64,000 bases of DNA from Stichopus chloronotus (GCA_021234535.1 CM037848.1:15269444-15333443), one strand, 5' to 3'; positions 37,326 through 50,954 are shown, numbered from the stretch's first letter. Notes: generated by a model not told the origin, from the letters alone. Translations and numbers: made by a program.

Positions 37326-38430
37326 TCACCAAAATCTAATTAATTGCAATCGAATCTACTGTAATCTTGGATACTTTCTTGAATTTATTGAAATAGAATA
37401 ATAAGTCGATTCAGATTGTGGTAGCAAATGCGGTAATTTTGTGTGGGTGAAAATGTGTTTGAATTTAGAGGGTTGTGAATCCTTAATTTCGGCAGGTAAG
37501 AACTAAGTTGACACCAACGAATAAAGATTTTTAAGCAAATCAATGTACCTCTTGTTTTGCGTTCTTTCCAATATTTAATTAAGTTGAAAATACCGATCGG
37601 CAAAATGTACAAGCAATCCACCGACTGGCTATACACTTCACACACACCCACACGCACACACGCACACGCATATATATATGTATATATGTACACTATATGC
37701 CCCTTGGTAAAGAAGATCCTGTGTAGAAGAGTTTCCGCTATAACACACCTCATCTTTGAACGAGAATCAGGCTACCTATCAGCTTTCCAAAGATATGAAG
37801 CCACCAGATGGCGTAACTCCCAGAGTTACTTCAAAATTATATGCAAGGAATCGGTCTAGGAACATCGTATAAAAGACATACTTGGGGGCCAAACTCCACT
37901 GACATGTCACACATAGCTTCAGCGGTGAAGAGGGTATGCATGTTATACACCACCACCGCTGGCCTATAATATTGTGATGAAGAATCGCTCATCTGGCCAG
38001 ATATTTTCATTAAAGTGTGAACGAGGCCTTCTGTTGTCTAGTCCTGTCTACTTTCATAGAATTACAACTTGGAAATTCAAAATATAACCCATTTTTAAAT
38101 AAACCGTCATCTCATCTAGTGGTATCATTAACATCTCTCCCTCTGATGTAGACTGCCTCTAAATCAACTTCTAGGATACCTGCATGACCGTTATCCTTTG
38201 GTCGGTATCCCCCCCCCCCCCCCTTGGATATCCTTTCACCCTCAAATCTCCCCTGGCTTTAGCTGGTAATGCTTGTGGAAGTTAAACGTTTGTACACTTC
38301 ATTGCATCCCGACATGCATGTTCACGTTGACTGTTCATTATGTGAATTCAATGCTTAATGAAGAGCTGTTTCGGCGAGGCGAGTGTAATGTCCTGATGCT
38401 GATAGTATGTAGTCGTCTAAGCTGTTAACT
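37326..38430. other. downstream of PGRP-B: 3' UTR then intergenic
   Basis: After the 3' UTR there is a CA/CG-alternating microsatellite (about 37640-37690) and a poly-C run at about 38210-38223. No gene recognised. Confidence 0.4.
37520..37525 (+). terminator. PGRP-B poly(A) signal
   Basis: AATAAA about 205 bases after the gene B stop, followed by a GT/T-rich stretch (about 37547-37565) that fits a cleavage region. The 3' UTR would be 37316 to about 37545. Confidence 0.6.
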
Positions 38431-38610
38431 TTCATGTGCCAAACTTTTGTATGTTACCATTCTGACAAATTGTTTGGGACGATAAATAGGTTTCATGGGA
38501 TACATTCTGCCACATGATTTCAAATTCTGGTAACATAACGACAAAAGGTTTAAAATACGATAATGTAGTGGTTGACAGTTTTTCTTTTTTTAAACTTAAC
38601 TATACGCGCT
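38430..38610 (+). repeat. interspersed repeat, partner in PGRP-A intron 5
   Basis: Matches 17700-17900 in order: 'GCCAAACTTTTGTATG', 'GATAAATAGGTTTCATGG', 'ATTCTGCCACATGATTTCAAAT', 'GGTTGACAGTTTTTC'. It lies about 1.1 kb after PGRP-B's stop. Confidence 0.6.
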
Positions 38611-38859
38611 GCTTTCAGAACATGTCCATGGCAAGTATACTGGAGATAAATATTCAGTTAGTCAAAATAGCTGATCACTAACGCCACAATAAGACCATCA
38701 GTTGGCATATTTGTAAATGCATGTGCTTCGTTTCTCTAAATATTACAACTGTCGATGCCGATTAAAGAGGGTGACTTAAGTGGTATGATTTTGATACACC
38801 AGCATGTGCTGTCGCATAGGCGCATATACGAAGAACCCCTAATTTTTAAATATGATTTC

Positions 38860-39050
38860 TCTTTTTACTGTTTTATGTAGTTTCCGTTGCTCTTCAAAGT
38901 GTTTATTGTCATTATCGTTCATCCATACCCAATCCATGAACAACCTCTCGTGTACGTCATAACTAAAGAAAAACTTACACTCAAACAAAATCTAATCCTT
39001 CAGGTTTTTCTGTACACACGCAACCGCTATAACCCTAATGTGATATACAG
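38860..39050. repeat. interspersed repeat, partner at 5580-5800
   Basis: See shared words such as 'TTTTCTGTACACACGCAACC' and 'TGAACAACCTC'. It has the same orientation as the 5.6 kb copy and no protein. Confidence 0.55.
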
Positions 39051-39897
39051 TATAACCGGTAAATGCGGTTTTGAAAGAAAAAAAGGGGGTATGAGGATGT
39101 TTGGAAAAATGTACACTACATGACCCACTTCAGTAAGAACAAGTGCAACGCCGAATACAAGTGTCAATCTGACATATATGCAACATCGGATTTTAGAATT
39201 GGAAGAACTGATTTTCTCGCAACTGTTTGGCCCGTGTCTTCAAGGATAAACACATTCGCTTGAAAAGATTGAAATTGAAAAATTATTTCTTCGTGCGCCG
39301 TCACTCGGTTAACGACAGAATACCGGGGAAAAATTGATGAGCCTTAAACATCAAAGCAAAGTAACATGGAACTATTGTAAATTTAGGCCAATAATTTTAT
39401 TAAATTGGCATCTATATCGTTATTTGTTTTCATGACATCACATCATTATGTCACTTGTCTTTCTTCATGGATTACATTAATATATGGTTGGATTCACTCT
39501 ATGATCATTGAACGCTGTTAAGAACAAATACCAGGCATTTGAAGAGAGGGAGATAGAGAGGTGGAGCCAGAGACGCTCAGCTGAGTAATGGGTTAGTGAG
39601 ATGCCCCACTTGCATCAAATTGACCAGTCGACCGGTTAGTTTGATGCTTTTCGTCTGCGCAATCGGTTAGTTAGGTGGTTTCTGTAAACTAGGTGATTTG
39701 GTCAATTAGATGCATTCCGTATCTTGCCGACGTCAGATCAGGCTCGTACCCTACTGAAGAAAAACTATTCCAATAAATCAACGACCAACTTAGGCGGAGT
39801 TACGTTTCAAACTACAGAAACCTCTTCGGAGTTTCGTTTTAAACTGTGAACAGTATGTTACCTTTTCAGACTTTGAGCACATCCTGATGTGCTTCGT

Positions 39898-41091
39898 TTT
39901 ATCCTGGTATCTTGCGGGGTGCCTCAAGGATCAATTATTGGCCCGTTATTGTTTCTTATTTTTATAAACGATTTTGATTATGTCTTACACACTGTTCATC
40001 AGATATGTATGCTGATGATACTACATTTCATGTTCATGGCAAGTCCACAGAGGAACTCTCCGTTAAGTTAAATGAAGATTCTAAGAATATCAATAAATGG
40101 TGCGCAGATAATAAAATGGTTATTAATACAGACAAAACACGAAGTATGTTAATATGTTCAAAACAAAGGCAAATTACTCTCTCTGGTGACGATGTTTTAA
40201 ATGTGTATATTGGTGACCAAAGATTAGAAAATACTAGCATGGAGAAGCTTTTAGGAGTTTGGATTGATTCAAATCTAACATGGGAGCAACAAATAAGTCA
40301 TGTATGTAAGACCGTAAGTTCAGCATTAGCACTTCTAAGAAGAAGTAGGCAGTACATTGATATCCCAACCAGTATTCTATATTTTAATGGCTATATTTTA
40401 CCCTATATTGATTATTGCAGTCTCATATGGAGTTCGTGTACTAAGGGTAACACAGAGAGATTTGAAAAACTTTTGAAGAGTGCTGCTAGGATTATACTCA
40501 ATGCCACATATGAAGACAGATCGACTGACCTTTTTAATAAACTTGGATGGCATACATTTGACCAAAGAGTTAAATGCAAACTGCTTTGCATGATTAATAA
40601 ATCCTTAAATGACCTCGGCCCACGTTATATGAAAGACTTATTCCAATACACACGAAATGTACATAGCCACGCCCTGAGATCCTCGTCAATGTCAAATTTA
40701 TTTCTGTGGGGGGGGGGGGAACCGAATTTCATAAAAGAAGATTTACATTTATTGGAGCCAAAGAATGGAATCAATTGCCATCATCTGTTAAAAATCTCAC
40801 TTCTTATAGTAGTTTTAAAAGATTAATTAACGATTTCATATAATTTATTGTATATTTCATATTTAATTTTGTTTCTGAGTGTGCTTTTTATTCCTTTTAA
40901 TGTTCTTAGTTTTTTGTTTAACTCTTCGTCTTATTTTTTAGTTTTTTTTTATAATTTTCCTTTTTATGATTGTTGTTTTTTGTTTGAATCGTTTTACCAT
41001 TATGTAAAATTTTTTGAGGTCCTCGGGGAAGATTAGCCACGGCTAACTGAGTCACCCTCTGGAAATAAGGTTTAATTAAAATAAATAAAAA
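39898..41091 (+). mobile_element. 5'-truncated LINE: reverse transcriptase C-terminal half with 3' UTR and A-rich tail
   Basis: Starts within RT: GVPQGSIIGPLLFLIF (about 39914-39961), a frameshift near 40000, then YADDTTFHVHG from 40008. A long intact stretch runs to about 40707, including KCCADNKMVINTDKT-like and LLGVWIDSNLTWEQQ blocks and the NCYILPYIDYCSLIW-like thumb. A 12-base G tract (40708-40719) then breaks the frame. The natural C-terminus resumes at 40721-40843 (FTFIGAKEWNQLPSSVKN to FKRLINDFI, TAA). The 3' UTR ends in GGTTTAATTAAAATAAATAAAA near 41070-41091, a tail typical of target-primed insertion. Only the frameshift and the G tract break this otherwise well-kept copy, so it is comparatively young. 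Confidence 0.9.
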
Positions 41092-41635
41092 TCCTATGTG
41101 GAGAAGAAATAGGAGTGGTTTGCATTCAGTTTGATTCGCACTTAGTAAGTAAGGATATGGTACTTCTACGGTTGGCAGGCATTTCGCTAATCCCTTAGTA
41201 GTAAGGCCGATAGAGTAACGTTACCGTGTTCCGGCCCAGTTTGTTACTGCTCAGTGTACATAATGCAGCAGGCGTGTCATTTCAATGTAATAGATTGTAC
41301 GGTAACAAGTGAGGGCCTAAATTGGGTATGACTGGGTATTTATTTAATTTAGACAAGTCTACCTTGGTACAACATGATTGGACCATAGAGCTACCACGGC
41401 CTCAAGGCAGACAACTTCTGCACTGCATATCACATGGCACACTCATACCAACATGACAGAAAATGGATTTCGGGAGTCCCCGTGACGTCGCACACGTCAT
41501 TTATTAAATATTCATGAACGTCATTCCGGCGGTTGGAATACAATGCCTACCTTGCTTCAGTAGGCCTAATGAGGCTCTGTGTTTGCGTATAGGCCCTAGT
41601 ATAGCCTATAGGCTAACTTGGGCCGTATAATAACA

Positions 41636-41750
41636 TAACATAACAAGTTTAAGGGCAAAGGAGGGCAAAAGCCCCATAAGATTCCCTGTAATCCAGAACC
41701 CCCCCCCCCCAAACCCTAACCAAACTAATATAATACTAGTATAATGTAGG
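41636..41750 (-). mobile_element. 3'-UTR fragment of the CR1-like LINE seen at 2.6-3.65 kb
   Basis: Read on the minus strand it repeats 3526-3650: TTAGTTTGGTTAGGGTTT, CTGGATTACAGGG, ATCTTATGGGGCTTTTGCC, CTCCTTTGCCC. A poly-C run (41699-41710) replaces the 'TTTTTTCTGGGGT' part. This is an extreme 5'-truncated insertion in opposite orientation. Confidence 0.85.
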
Positions 41751-42344
41751 CCTCGAGCATTGTAGCTCGGTGTTTCTTTTTCGTTTAGGCCTATGCCATC
41801 CTTGCCAGGATGCTTAGATCTAACTGTTAACTTATCATTTCTTTTGTCATCTATGACTTCTTAGCATACCGTACTGCATAGCCTAATCTCATTTATAGTA
41901 GGACCTACAGCATTTACACAGCATTTTCTGTGTGATTGCACAATAGTAACATTCTTCAGGCCTTGCCTTTTAAAATTGGCAGGAGCTCTGAAAACTGCTC
42001 TCCCGAGGAGAGCTTATTACTCTCCTGCTATGTTTGGGGTCACCTCAGTTACAACACGGACTTGCTATTTATAACTCCCTGGTTAAGAAGAAATTGTGTC
42101 CGGCATTTATGCTCATTTCTGACTTGCAGTTTTCATTTTCTTCAGGCACAATAAGTGTCAGCGAACATACGTGGCATATCCCATGAGAATTCTACTACTT
42201 CACCATGAGGCGTGAACTGCCACTTGACACCTGCTCCAAAGAATGCATGCTATAGAATTTTGTCATACCAGTATTCATTTAATGGTGCAATTTTTTTTTT
42301 ATTTTATGACTGTCCTTCTACAGTCTTGAAAACAGACCTGGTGG

Positions 42345-42440
42345 ACTATGACATTTCTGGTTCCTTGCCTTAGCAACAGGAACCAATGCATTCAACTTGT
42401 GTGTGTATGTGTGCTTGTGTGTGCGTTCACGATTGGTGTC
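42345..42440 (+). repeat. interspersed repeat end with GT microsatellite, inverted partner at 50955-51030
   Basis: 'GGTTCCTTGCCTTAGCAACAGGAACCAATGCATTCAACTT' words followed by (GT)n recur as their reverse complement at 50955-51030. The first part can fold (GGTTCC...GGAACC). Confidence 0.65.
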
Positions 42441-42860
42441 AATCGGGGACCCTTTTGTGAAATCACACATACCAATCGGGGACCCATCTGGAATTGGGGA
42501 CGGTCCCTGTTTCAAAGTCGGCTTTTAAATAGCCTTCATGCGCTATATGATGGCGCCATGAAGCTATCTATTGATTTTGAAGGAGTATAGACGAAGTCCC
42601 CGTTGAGATAGTGTTGGGCTACGTCCCCTTTTGCAGGTGTATGTGTGCAAGGCGCTATGCCCACGATTCCCTAGTGTCAAACCGATACACACTCACTGTT
42701 ACAGTGATAAGTTTTAATTGGAAAAAAAAGTGAGCGCCCCCATTTTTCGTGTGGCAAAGGGTATTATTTCCCATCAATAATGCCTACTACAATGTTTATC
42801 TACAGCTGTCCACGGCTGAAGAGTAAAATGAAGAGATCCCAGTTTGGTGGTATAAACCTG

Positions 42861-42895
42861 TGTGTGTGTGTGTGTGTGTGTGTCTGTGTCTGTGA
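42861..42895. repeat. (GT)n microsatellite
   Basis: About 30 bp of GT/TG repeats ending in CTGTGTCTGTGACACAGCTT, which marks the left edge of the 42.95-43.64 kb direct repeat. Confidence 0.9.
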
Positions 42896-42944
42896 CACAG
42901 CTTTGGTACGCTCTAACTCAATATGGGCAAGCTGGATAAAACTT

Positions 42945-43640
42945 ATACTTGGTGTACAGGTCCATCATAGTGCGTAGAAGTGCCATATTGCTTTTGGTGT
43001 CCAAATCTTGCATATTAATGAGGTTATGGGGTCAAACATAAAAATCTTAAAACCGCCATATTTCCATGACTGTTGGTCAGAGTTGTTTTAAACTTGACAA
43101 GGTTGTCTGGTACTGACAGCTTCACGACCCTGTGAAATTTAATGCTTATCAATAGAGAGGAAGCAATAATTTTTCACTCTAAAACAATAATAATAGCCTT
43201 AACACCATTATTGAGGTTATTATAAGCTACCGTACAAATTAGTTGAAAAGCTTATGGGCTACAGTGTGTAAAATTCCCATTGGCATTTTGTGGTTTTAGT
43301 CACATAGATAACTCAAAGGGATTTTGGTCATTTGAAACTTTTGGCTCTGTTTTAAGGCTATGGTAGCCTAGGAGGACCGTCAGCGAATGTATGTCATGTT
43401 TGAAATAGCATTTTCTTTATAGGTTCTCTTAGGGTGGTGTACTGATCCATCACAGTGGGTATAAGTGCCCTATTGTTTATGGTGTCCATCATCTTAATGG
43501 GGTTATGGGGTCAAACATAAAACTCTTAAAACTGCCATATTTCCATAATTGTGGGTCAGATTTGTTTTAAACTTGATATGGTTGTCTGATATTGACAGAT
43601 TAACATCCCTGTGAAATTTATTGATAGAGGGGGAAAAAAT
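42945..43640 (+). repeat. direct repeat, two copies about 480 bp apart
   Basis: 42950-43165 and 43435-43630 share 'GGTCCATCA.AGTG', 'GGTGTCCA', 'GGTTATGGGGTCAAACATAA', 'CTTAAAAC.GCCATATTTCCAT', 'TTTTAAACTTGA', 'GGTTGTCTG' and 'CCCTGTGAAATTTA' in order. No coding content is seen. Confidence 0.85.
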
Positions 43641-45010
43641 TTTGTGGTTTTATTTTTCGGTCGTTGGAAAATTGTTGCTGTTTTAGTGCTATGGTAGCTT
43701 AGAAGAACATCAGCTGATGTATGTATTGTTTAAATTATTTGCATTATCTTTATAGATTAAAATGGGTTGGGGAACAGTTTCAGACACTGTGTTTCAACAT
43801 GATATAGTGAGTTGTTAGTTTAGCAGATGGCACACAACTACAGTATGGTAACCAGTATAGTCAATGTGTGTACCAATTGAATTTGCATTATCCTTAAATT
43901 TGAAAAAAAAAGGGAAACTGTTTAACTCATTATATTTTAACATGTTTAGTTGTTTGTTAATTTAGTGGTGATACATGGGCCCAAAATGTTTTGGACCCAG
44001 TTTGAATTCAATTTTTGGGCAACAATTTTTTTAATTCATTGTCTAAACATGTGGTATATTTCTGAATTCAATGGGGACAATGTACAGATAGGCCGTCACT
44101 TTTGGAGCTGATTTGGACTCCATTTTGGGGCCCCATCCCTGATAGCCCCAGTTTTTGAAACAGCAGTTTTGAGGACCCAACTTTTCATTTGCCATAACTT
44201 CTTTTCAAGGAACCACAGTGCCCATTTAACTTTCAATCATGAAGTGAACTGGTTTTCTAAGTAGGCTTGGCTGATGGCCTAACAACTTACTGTAGTCACG
44301 TATTAAAGGTGTCTATATGTGGCCTCTGAGCTTCCTGGTGGAGACTTTGATCCACCTTCAAAAGTTATTGAAAACTCCAGGTGAAAGCTATTGTCAGTAT
44401 ACAGCATGCTATAGAACCAGTGTTTTCACGGGTAACCAGGGTTCATTCGCTTTCCTCGCTGAAAAGGAGAAGCTTGAATATGTTAAAAGTTTATCAACAG
44501 CTAAGGGGCTAGGTGGTTGAATTACGCGACCTGTACAACACACCTTACGTATTGGCAGGCTAACAAGTATACCCCTAACGTCTTTCCTGTAGTGACTGTG
44601 GTCGTTGAACTTTTCAGCTACAGGGACTTTTCATAAAGCCTGTTGTAGATGTCTTTTCTTTTACTTCATTCAACACATAGAATTATTACTCAGATACATA
44701 AAGTTTAGAGAACAGTATTTGTAGATTGCTGTCCTTTGAGTTAATTGTTCACAGAAAAGGCCACCCTTACTGTGTGCTACTATTGTTCGCCAGCGTCCAT
44801 TCATTCGGCCACCCTTTAACAATCAGTTCACCATGAAACGAGGACAATAGCCACATATTGTTAGTGCCTTGTGACTCCTCCCCCCCCCCTTTAAAAAGGT
44901 TAATTGTACGGTCAGATAAAAAAAAACCTATCAAAGAAAAACAACTTATGAATATTCATTACAAACTGCTTCTCCTCTCCAAACAAATATCTCATTTTAA
45001 AGATAGATGA
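43641..45010. other. intergenic, nothing recognised
   Basis: AT-rich with a short C run near 44881. No exon or RNA gene supported. Confidence 0.4.
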
Positions 45011-45014
45011 ATTT

Positions 45015-45078
45015 GGTCTCAATAAAAACAGAAGCCTCGGAGACTTACGTCTCCGAGGCTTCTGTTTTTATTGAGACC
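45015..45078. repeat. perfect 30-bp inverted repeat with 4-nt loop
   Basis: The left arm 45015-45044 begins GGTCTCAATAAAAACAG. The right arm 45049-45078 is its exact reverse complement, and the loop is TTAC. Sixty paired positions without a mismatch is exceptional here. It may be a recent foldback duplication, the core of a small palindromic element, or a hairpin RNA source. An assembly or replication snap-back artefact is also possible. Confidence 0.9.
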
Positions 45079-48000
45079 TTTCCTATCAAATGATGATTGC
45101 ATGAAATATAGAAACGGTTTCATCGTATAATGGGAAACTTTCCATTTTAAAAACACAACTTGGAGCCATGAAAAAATTCCTTCGTTTAAGGGGGTGGGGT
45201 TTAGTCGTCTTGATCATCTCAACTAACGTTTAAGAAAACCTATCAAGTTGCGATATTCACGTTGTAAAATATTTTGCGTCAGCACTTGCCTGCAATAACG
45301 TCTTTTGCCCTGATTTGGGAATTTATAGAAGGACATTGTTACAAAAACAAATGGTAAAAAAGGAAACAAAATATTGACCTCTTGCAACTAAAGTGAAGAC
45401 TTCCTGGTCAGAGTAGGGTAACTTGGAAGTGACATAAAAGTCACCTCAGTTCAGCTATATCGTGAGTTCTGGTGATTGCAATTCCTACCAGTGGTTAAAA
45501 CTTAAATGTAGATTTACAAATCACCTCTTTTGGAGATAGATGTGTTTGAATATGTTAAAAATTCTGCAACAGCTAACAGACTGTATGGTTGAATTACGCG
45601 ACCTGTACAACACACCTTACATATTGAAAATCTAACAAGTTTAACTCTGACATCAAAACAATCTTAATTTGAACTAATGGAAAGAGGAAAAAACTCTTTA
45701 AACTTTTTCTTTGTAAAGTTAGCTACCCCTTTGTCTAGTCTAGATAGCTAGTAGTAGAACTTTGACATCTTATCCGGACCTTATATCCTCCCGTTGGTCA
45801 TCTACCTATAAAGTTTATCCGACTTACTGTCTGTAGAAGGAGATGGTATATCTAGATACATACCATGCACTCCCATAAGCACAAGTACTCACACATCTGG
45901 ATACCCCTTCCCCTCACCTCACCACAATCGGTAATCCTGATCCACGTGACTTTGTGCATCCTAAGTAAACCTACTAATATCATTTTGTTTTAGCTGAATA
46001 CCTTAAAAGGCCACCGTAATGTGGTCAATCATTTACGTGTCAATTCAGTAAAGCAGTTCAATGTAATACAGAATCTCCTCGCTATTATACTACGTATAGG
46101 GATGAGATAACCACCTTGAAAATAAAAAAAAAACTGGAACGCATCGACTTATCCGCATCCAAAATAATTGCTCATGAACTACTAACGACGGCAAATCTCA
46201 AAACATTTTCGAGAAAGTTGACAGCCCTCATAAACCCTATCCATAACCGAAAAAGTGGCAAGTTACAGATAAATGCATCAAAGATGAAACCTTTTGGTTT
46301 CCATTTTTGAGGTTTAAATGAAAGTATTTTACTATATTTAAAAGAATTGGAAGCTGACATCATTAAATTTAAGACTTCTTCCTCCCCTTGACATAATAAT
46401 AACATAATGACATAATTTATCAAATTCCTGACATTTACCCCCCCCCCCCCGTCTTCTCATATTCTTACTTTTTAATGAACTTTATAGATAAGTTATTTTC
46501 AAAAACGCCCTTGAGTATTAGTTCAAATGAGTAAGTCGGTAAAGATCGTACTAAACAACACAACTTCCAAGTCTACCCCACCTCCGACCAGTAAAAATCG
46601 CATAACGACCCACTTGGAACAAAATGTCTACTTTTTTCGCCAAGGTAAATCCAACATAAATCAGACATTTTAGCTCTCCGGAATTCACATTGGGCTTATC
46701 AAATATTTTTCTGCTTTGTTTCTACTGGTTCGTTCCTACATGCCGAAAGAAAGCTTTTAATCAAGCGTTGCACACCGGTATCAGATACAAAATGCCCAGA
46801 TTCAACCCACGATTTAACTAGACTCCTTCCTTTTCCCCCAAATGGAAAGTCCAAATTCACTGCAAATCTTATCCGAGTGATACCATTAACGCAGGCATCC
46901 CTTTACGTAACCTGAATATTCTCCAGGCTACAAACTGCAAATTCAGTCAGTATGCCGATAATAATTGTATACAACACACACACAAAAAAAAACACTAACA
47001 AAAATTTACAATTTCTTACCTTGAAACGTGGTGCTTCATGAAACTGACATCTCGAAATAGATTTTTCTTAATATACTGTCTTTTTATACATAAGATACTC
47101 TTTTTTATATGCTCTTTCTCTTCTAAAGGTTTTAAAATATCTTCAAAATATCATCTATAATGCTTCTATTAAAGCCTCCCTAGTGCAGCTTTCCTTGGTG
47201 TCACTTTCGGAAACAAACCTCAAACTTTAAACGTCAAAGCAACAACTTTTCTGCCATTCCGTTGCTGGATTGGCACAACCGCACTATCTCCATTGTTCCG
47301 TCTGATATCCTCTTCAAGATTGCCAAAAAGAAAAATCCTTCCGGTCCTTTACTGTAGACTTTCTCTTACCACTATAGCTGACGTCAATGAGTAAGTTCTA
47401 AATAGAATTCGTGGAGGTTGCAACCCATATCTGTTCGCTCGTAAAATCCCTGATTGCATTCATTTGGTCTTATACCTACAATCGTGACAACGCGATATAC
47501 GATTTTTTCATTTCTTCAGAGGCTTTGAGATTTGAAACTTTACAAGGATAACAACTCGGTTGTTGGTAGTTGATCTACACGCCTTATACGAAAAGACCAA
47601 GCCGCTACAATGCATTTCCCAAAACATCCTAATTATGCAGAAACTCCTCTTGCATTAATCCGCATTCCTTTCTGGCTCACTTCCATTACCTTGCAAGTAA
47701 ATTGTTACAGCTTTTTTAAGAATGCAGGGTGATTGTAGACATCCTCATTGTTGTCAATGGATAGCTTTGCCTTAAAAAGAAAAGAAGGAAAAAATGTCAC
47801 CGTAGCTCATCCACATTCCCTTATAGGACCTTTCGTGAGAGTGATCAGAGGTGAACTTTATCATTATATATATATGTCCCCTGTTTCTAAAGTTCATCTG
47901 ATATGCGTCTAGAAAGGAGCTCGCTTTATTCAAAATTTGCAGAGTGAGACTAGGAACAAAAATCGTTTGAAACTGTCCTAATATATGTTACCGTTTTTGA

Positions 48001-50400
48001 CGTAGGCTATCCTTTTTCAAAGTGTGATAAAAAAATATGATGATAACGTGGGGTAGTTCTCAGCATCTGTATTTTTTTAAAGTGAACATTTTCATATGTT
48101 GCAAAGGTTTCATACTTTGCATGTGATATCACTGTCATGTAAAGACGAAAACACATGCTGCCATGACAAAACGAAGCAAAAGACACATAAAGAATATTCT
48201 TGAAGTAAGACATAACACAAGACATATGATGCGAGTCCCTCTCTTGTCATATATTTGCATACTTAGCGAATGCTCATTTACGAAGCAGTTTATGCTCATT
48301 TACGAAGACAGGAATTCTGTGTCTGTAAATCGTCCAATATTCTATAGATTTTACATTTTGACATTTGTGGCTGTACAGACAAAACATTGTGTCCTTTTCT
48401 TTAAGGAGAACCGAGCACCTACAGCAACAAGTTCAGTCGGTTCAAATAGATTCACAGCTCAAATTTAACACCAGCTTCATCCCAGGCTGTCCGATATTGG
48501 AATCAATGCCACTGTTACTTTGGCCATTCACAGTTAAAAAGGAAACTCAGGAGAAAATTGTACTGGCTGACATAGGTTCTTGCCTTTATTTCTTTTCATC
48601 AAGCCATGCCGTAAATTACTGTAGTGAACAAACAGAAACTCAACGGTCAATGTAGTAATTTGCTTTCTGGCTAGTTAAATGTGATTCTAGCATAGCGCCA
48701 CTATAGCAATAGCTACACGGAAATGGAGTCTACATATATGACACTTTACTAAAGGTCGATGGTTATCAATACACATGTGCAGTTCTACGATTCCGGTTCT
48801 TCAACTCACTGCAATAGCTACGGTACGTTGATTACAATGTGACAATTTCACCGTAGTAACGTAAACGCTACAACTGATGTACGACACAAATGAAGCATAC
48901 TCTACAATATTAAATCATAAACTAATGATATTCAGTCAAAATGGTAATTTAGGCCCACGCATTTTAGTACGCCACAAACTGAACATCGAAAACTCCGTGA
49001 CAATTACCAGAAACGACTTCATAATGGTAGGTTAGTAACGTTAGGTCAGTGATTAAGTCAATGCATGGTGTTTTTCAGAAACCACACAGAGATCACAGGA
49101 TCGCCACAGCCACAAGAAACTCATTGATTAGCACATCTCATACGAATGGCTTGAGGAATTTCTCATTTCCCAAAAGTCTTACGAGAATGTCACGAAAATT
49201 TATTGGCGAGAATCTTGAGAGGATTTCTCATATTTTCACTAGACGAGTACAAAAGATCTTGCTAGATTTGTTTGGAGAAGCAGATAAAAGTTTATAAAGT
49301 GCACGACACTAATTAAACCGAGCGCCACAATCAGATGGCGCGTGTCGTGCGTAAATGCTTTTTGTTAAAATACAGTTCAGAACGCCGAAAAACGCAATCC
49401 CCACGCATTGAGTTTCGAGATGTTTTTTTGTTACAATTTTAATTTTCGGTGATATGATTCTTTCAGGATATATTTTTCTCATGTAACTTTTTATCAATAA
49501 ACAGATGTCCTCCTGCGATGATTATTAAAGTAGAATACTCTGAATGCATGGTTAAACAATGGAAAGTTCCAAGGTTAGTCGACGAATGGGGATAAATTAC
49601 TCAGATATTTCAGGTAACCAGGGTTAGATGCAATCTGGTGCAGTGTTGTGTATATTTCGAAGTTGTGTGTTTTCCTCACAATTCCTAGTTTCCCTTAATC
49701 TAACAATAATACTTTACTTTGTGCTGAACATTTGATAAACTTTGCTACAGTTTTTAATGTTACCATAACAATGCGGGGTTTCTGTTGCAGCAATAACTAT
49801 TGTTACTACGCATATGTTTGAAGTATAATTTTAACAGAAGACAATGTGAAATTGATGACCGGTGGCCTAGTATAGGGGAGAGGTCTATGGCACGGGGTAC
49901 CAGCATTCCCTACGAGGAATTTGTAACTATCAGTTGAAATAGTTTGCATCGTCTGAAATCAGAAAATGTGCCAGACGGTATCATGTAAATGTGCCATATG
50001 TTGTCTGAGAGACAATATATTATAATTTCTGAGAAACTCAATGACAAATTTGCTAAAGAACCAGCCATGCTGAACATTTCAAAACTGATCGATGTCAGCA
50101 GTAAATGCCTGTGTTTAATACAACGTACAATGGTGAAGCTGAATAGCGTGCACATTACCCTTGGGTATCCAACACACACGCATGAGAGAAGTCAAAAGCA
50201 GTATCAAGCGAAAGATATGCTAAAAACAACAGTAAAGAAACACGTCCCAATGACAGGCCGAGTCCACCGTAAAGCCTGCCAGAGATATATGTATATATAT
50301 AGGTTAAAAGGTGGTGCCTATTGACCCGGATGCCGGCTCCAATATATTTTTTAGAAAGCAATCATTCAATTTCACCAGTTTACTATGTGTAAGAGTGATG
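45079..50400. other. intergenic, no gene recognised
   Basis: Several frames of 60-110 codons occur but have low-complexity or AT-driven composition, and no domain was recognised. It contains a poly-C run near 46439-46450. 'CTGAATTACGCGACCTGTACAACACACCTTAC' words occur twice (about 44517 and 45590), a short direct repeat. Confidence 0.4.
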
Positions 50401-50424
50401 TACTGTATCTTCACTACTGTGTTT

Positions 50425-50860
50425 ATAGGAAAGTCCTTGCAAATTTTGCGTACAATGCCTTCAAGATATGGTGAAAATCCAAATTTTCAAATATCAGCAC
50501 TGAGATTTCACTAGGTTTACCATTACAATATAACGTTGAACAATGTGTTCTCATGTAAGTCCTTACAAAGCTTTAAGTTAATTGGTCTAATAGTTCTCAA
50601 GATATGCTGAAAATACAAATTTGGGGGCAAAATTGGCTTTTTTTTCCCTAACAAATCAGCAAATTTCACTCTCTTTAATACAAAAGTGATATGCCTTGAA
50701 TATTACATTCTTAGGTAAGTCCTTGCAAAATTTTGCATTAAATGCTCAAGTACATCTCAAGATACGCTGGAAATACCAATTTCGGGGCAAAACTGGCTGT
50801 TTTTTTTTTTTCAAAATCAGGACATATCACTCAATTTACCATACACCTATACATCTTGGA
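50425..50860 (+). repeat. degenerate tandem repeat, 3 copies of about 125-160 bp
   Basis: Each copy has 'GTAAGTCCTTGCAAA' (50431, 50556, 50716), then 'TCAAGATATGCTGAAAATAC.AATTT', 'GGGGCAAAA.TGGCT' and a poly-T run. Confidence 0.8.
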
Positions 50861-50954
50861 CATTTTGGCATCATGAGCAACTTTACTAAGTTTAAATTTA
50901 ATCGCTCATGTTTTTTCACGGTATTCTGGAAGAACAATAATTTGGACTGGTGCA

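Noticed and set aside
49049..49297. 82-codon basic frame
   Set aside because: No homology recognised, no acceptor in phase, and it is of a length expected by chance in this much sequence.
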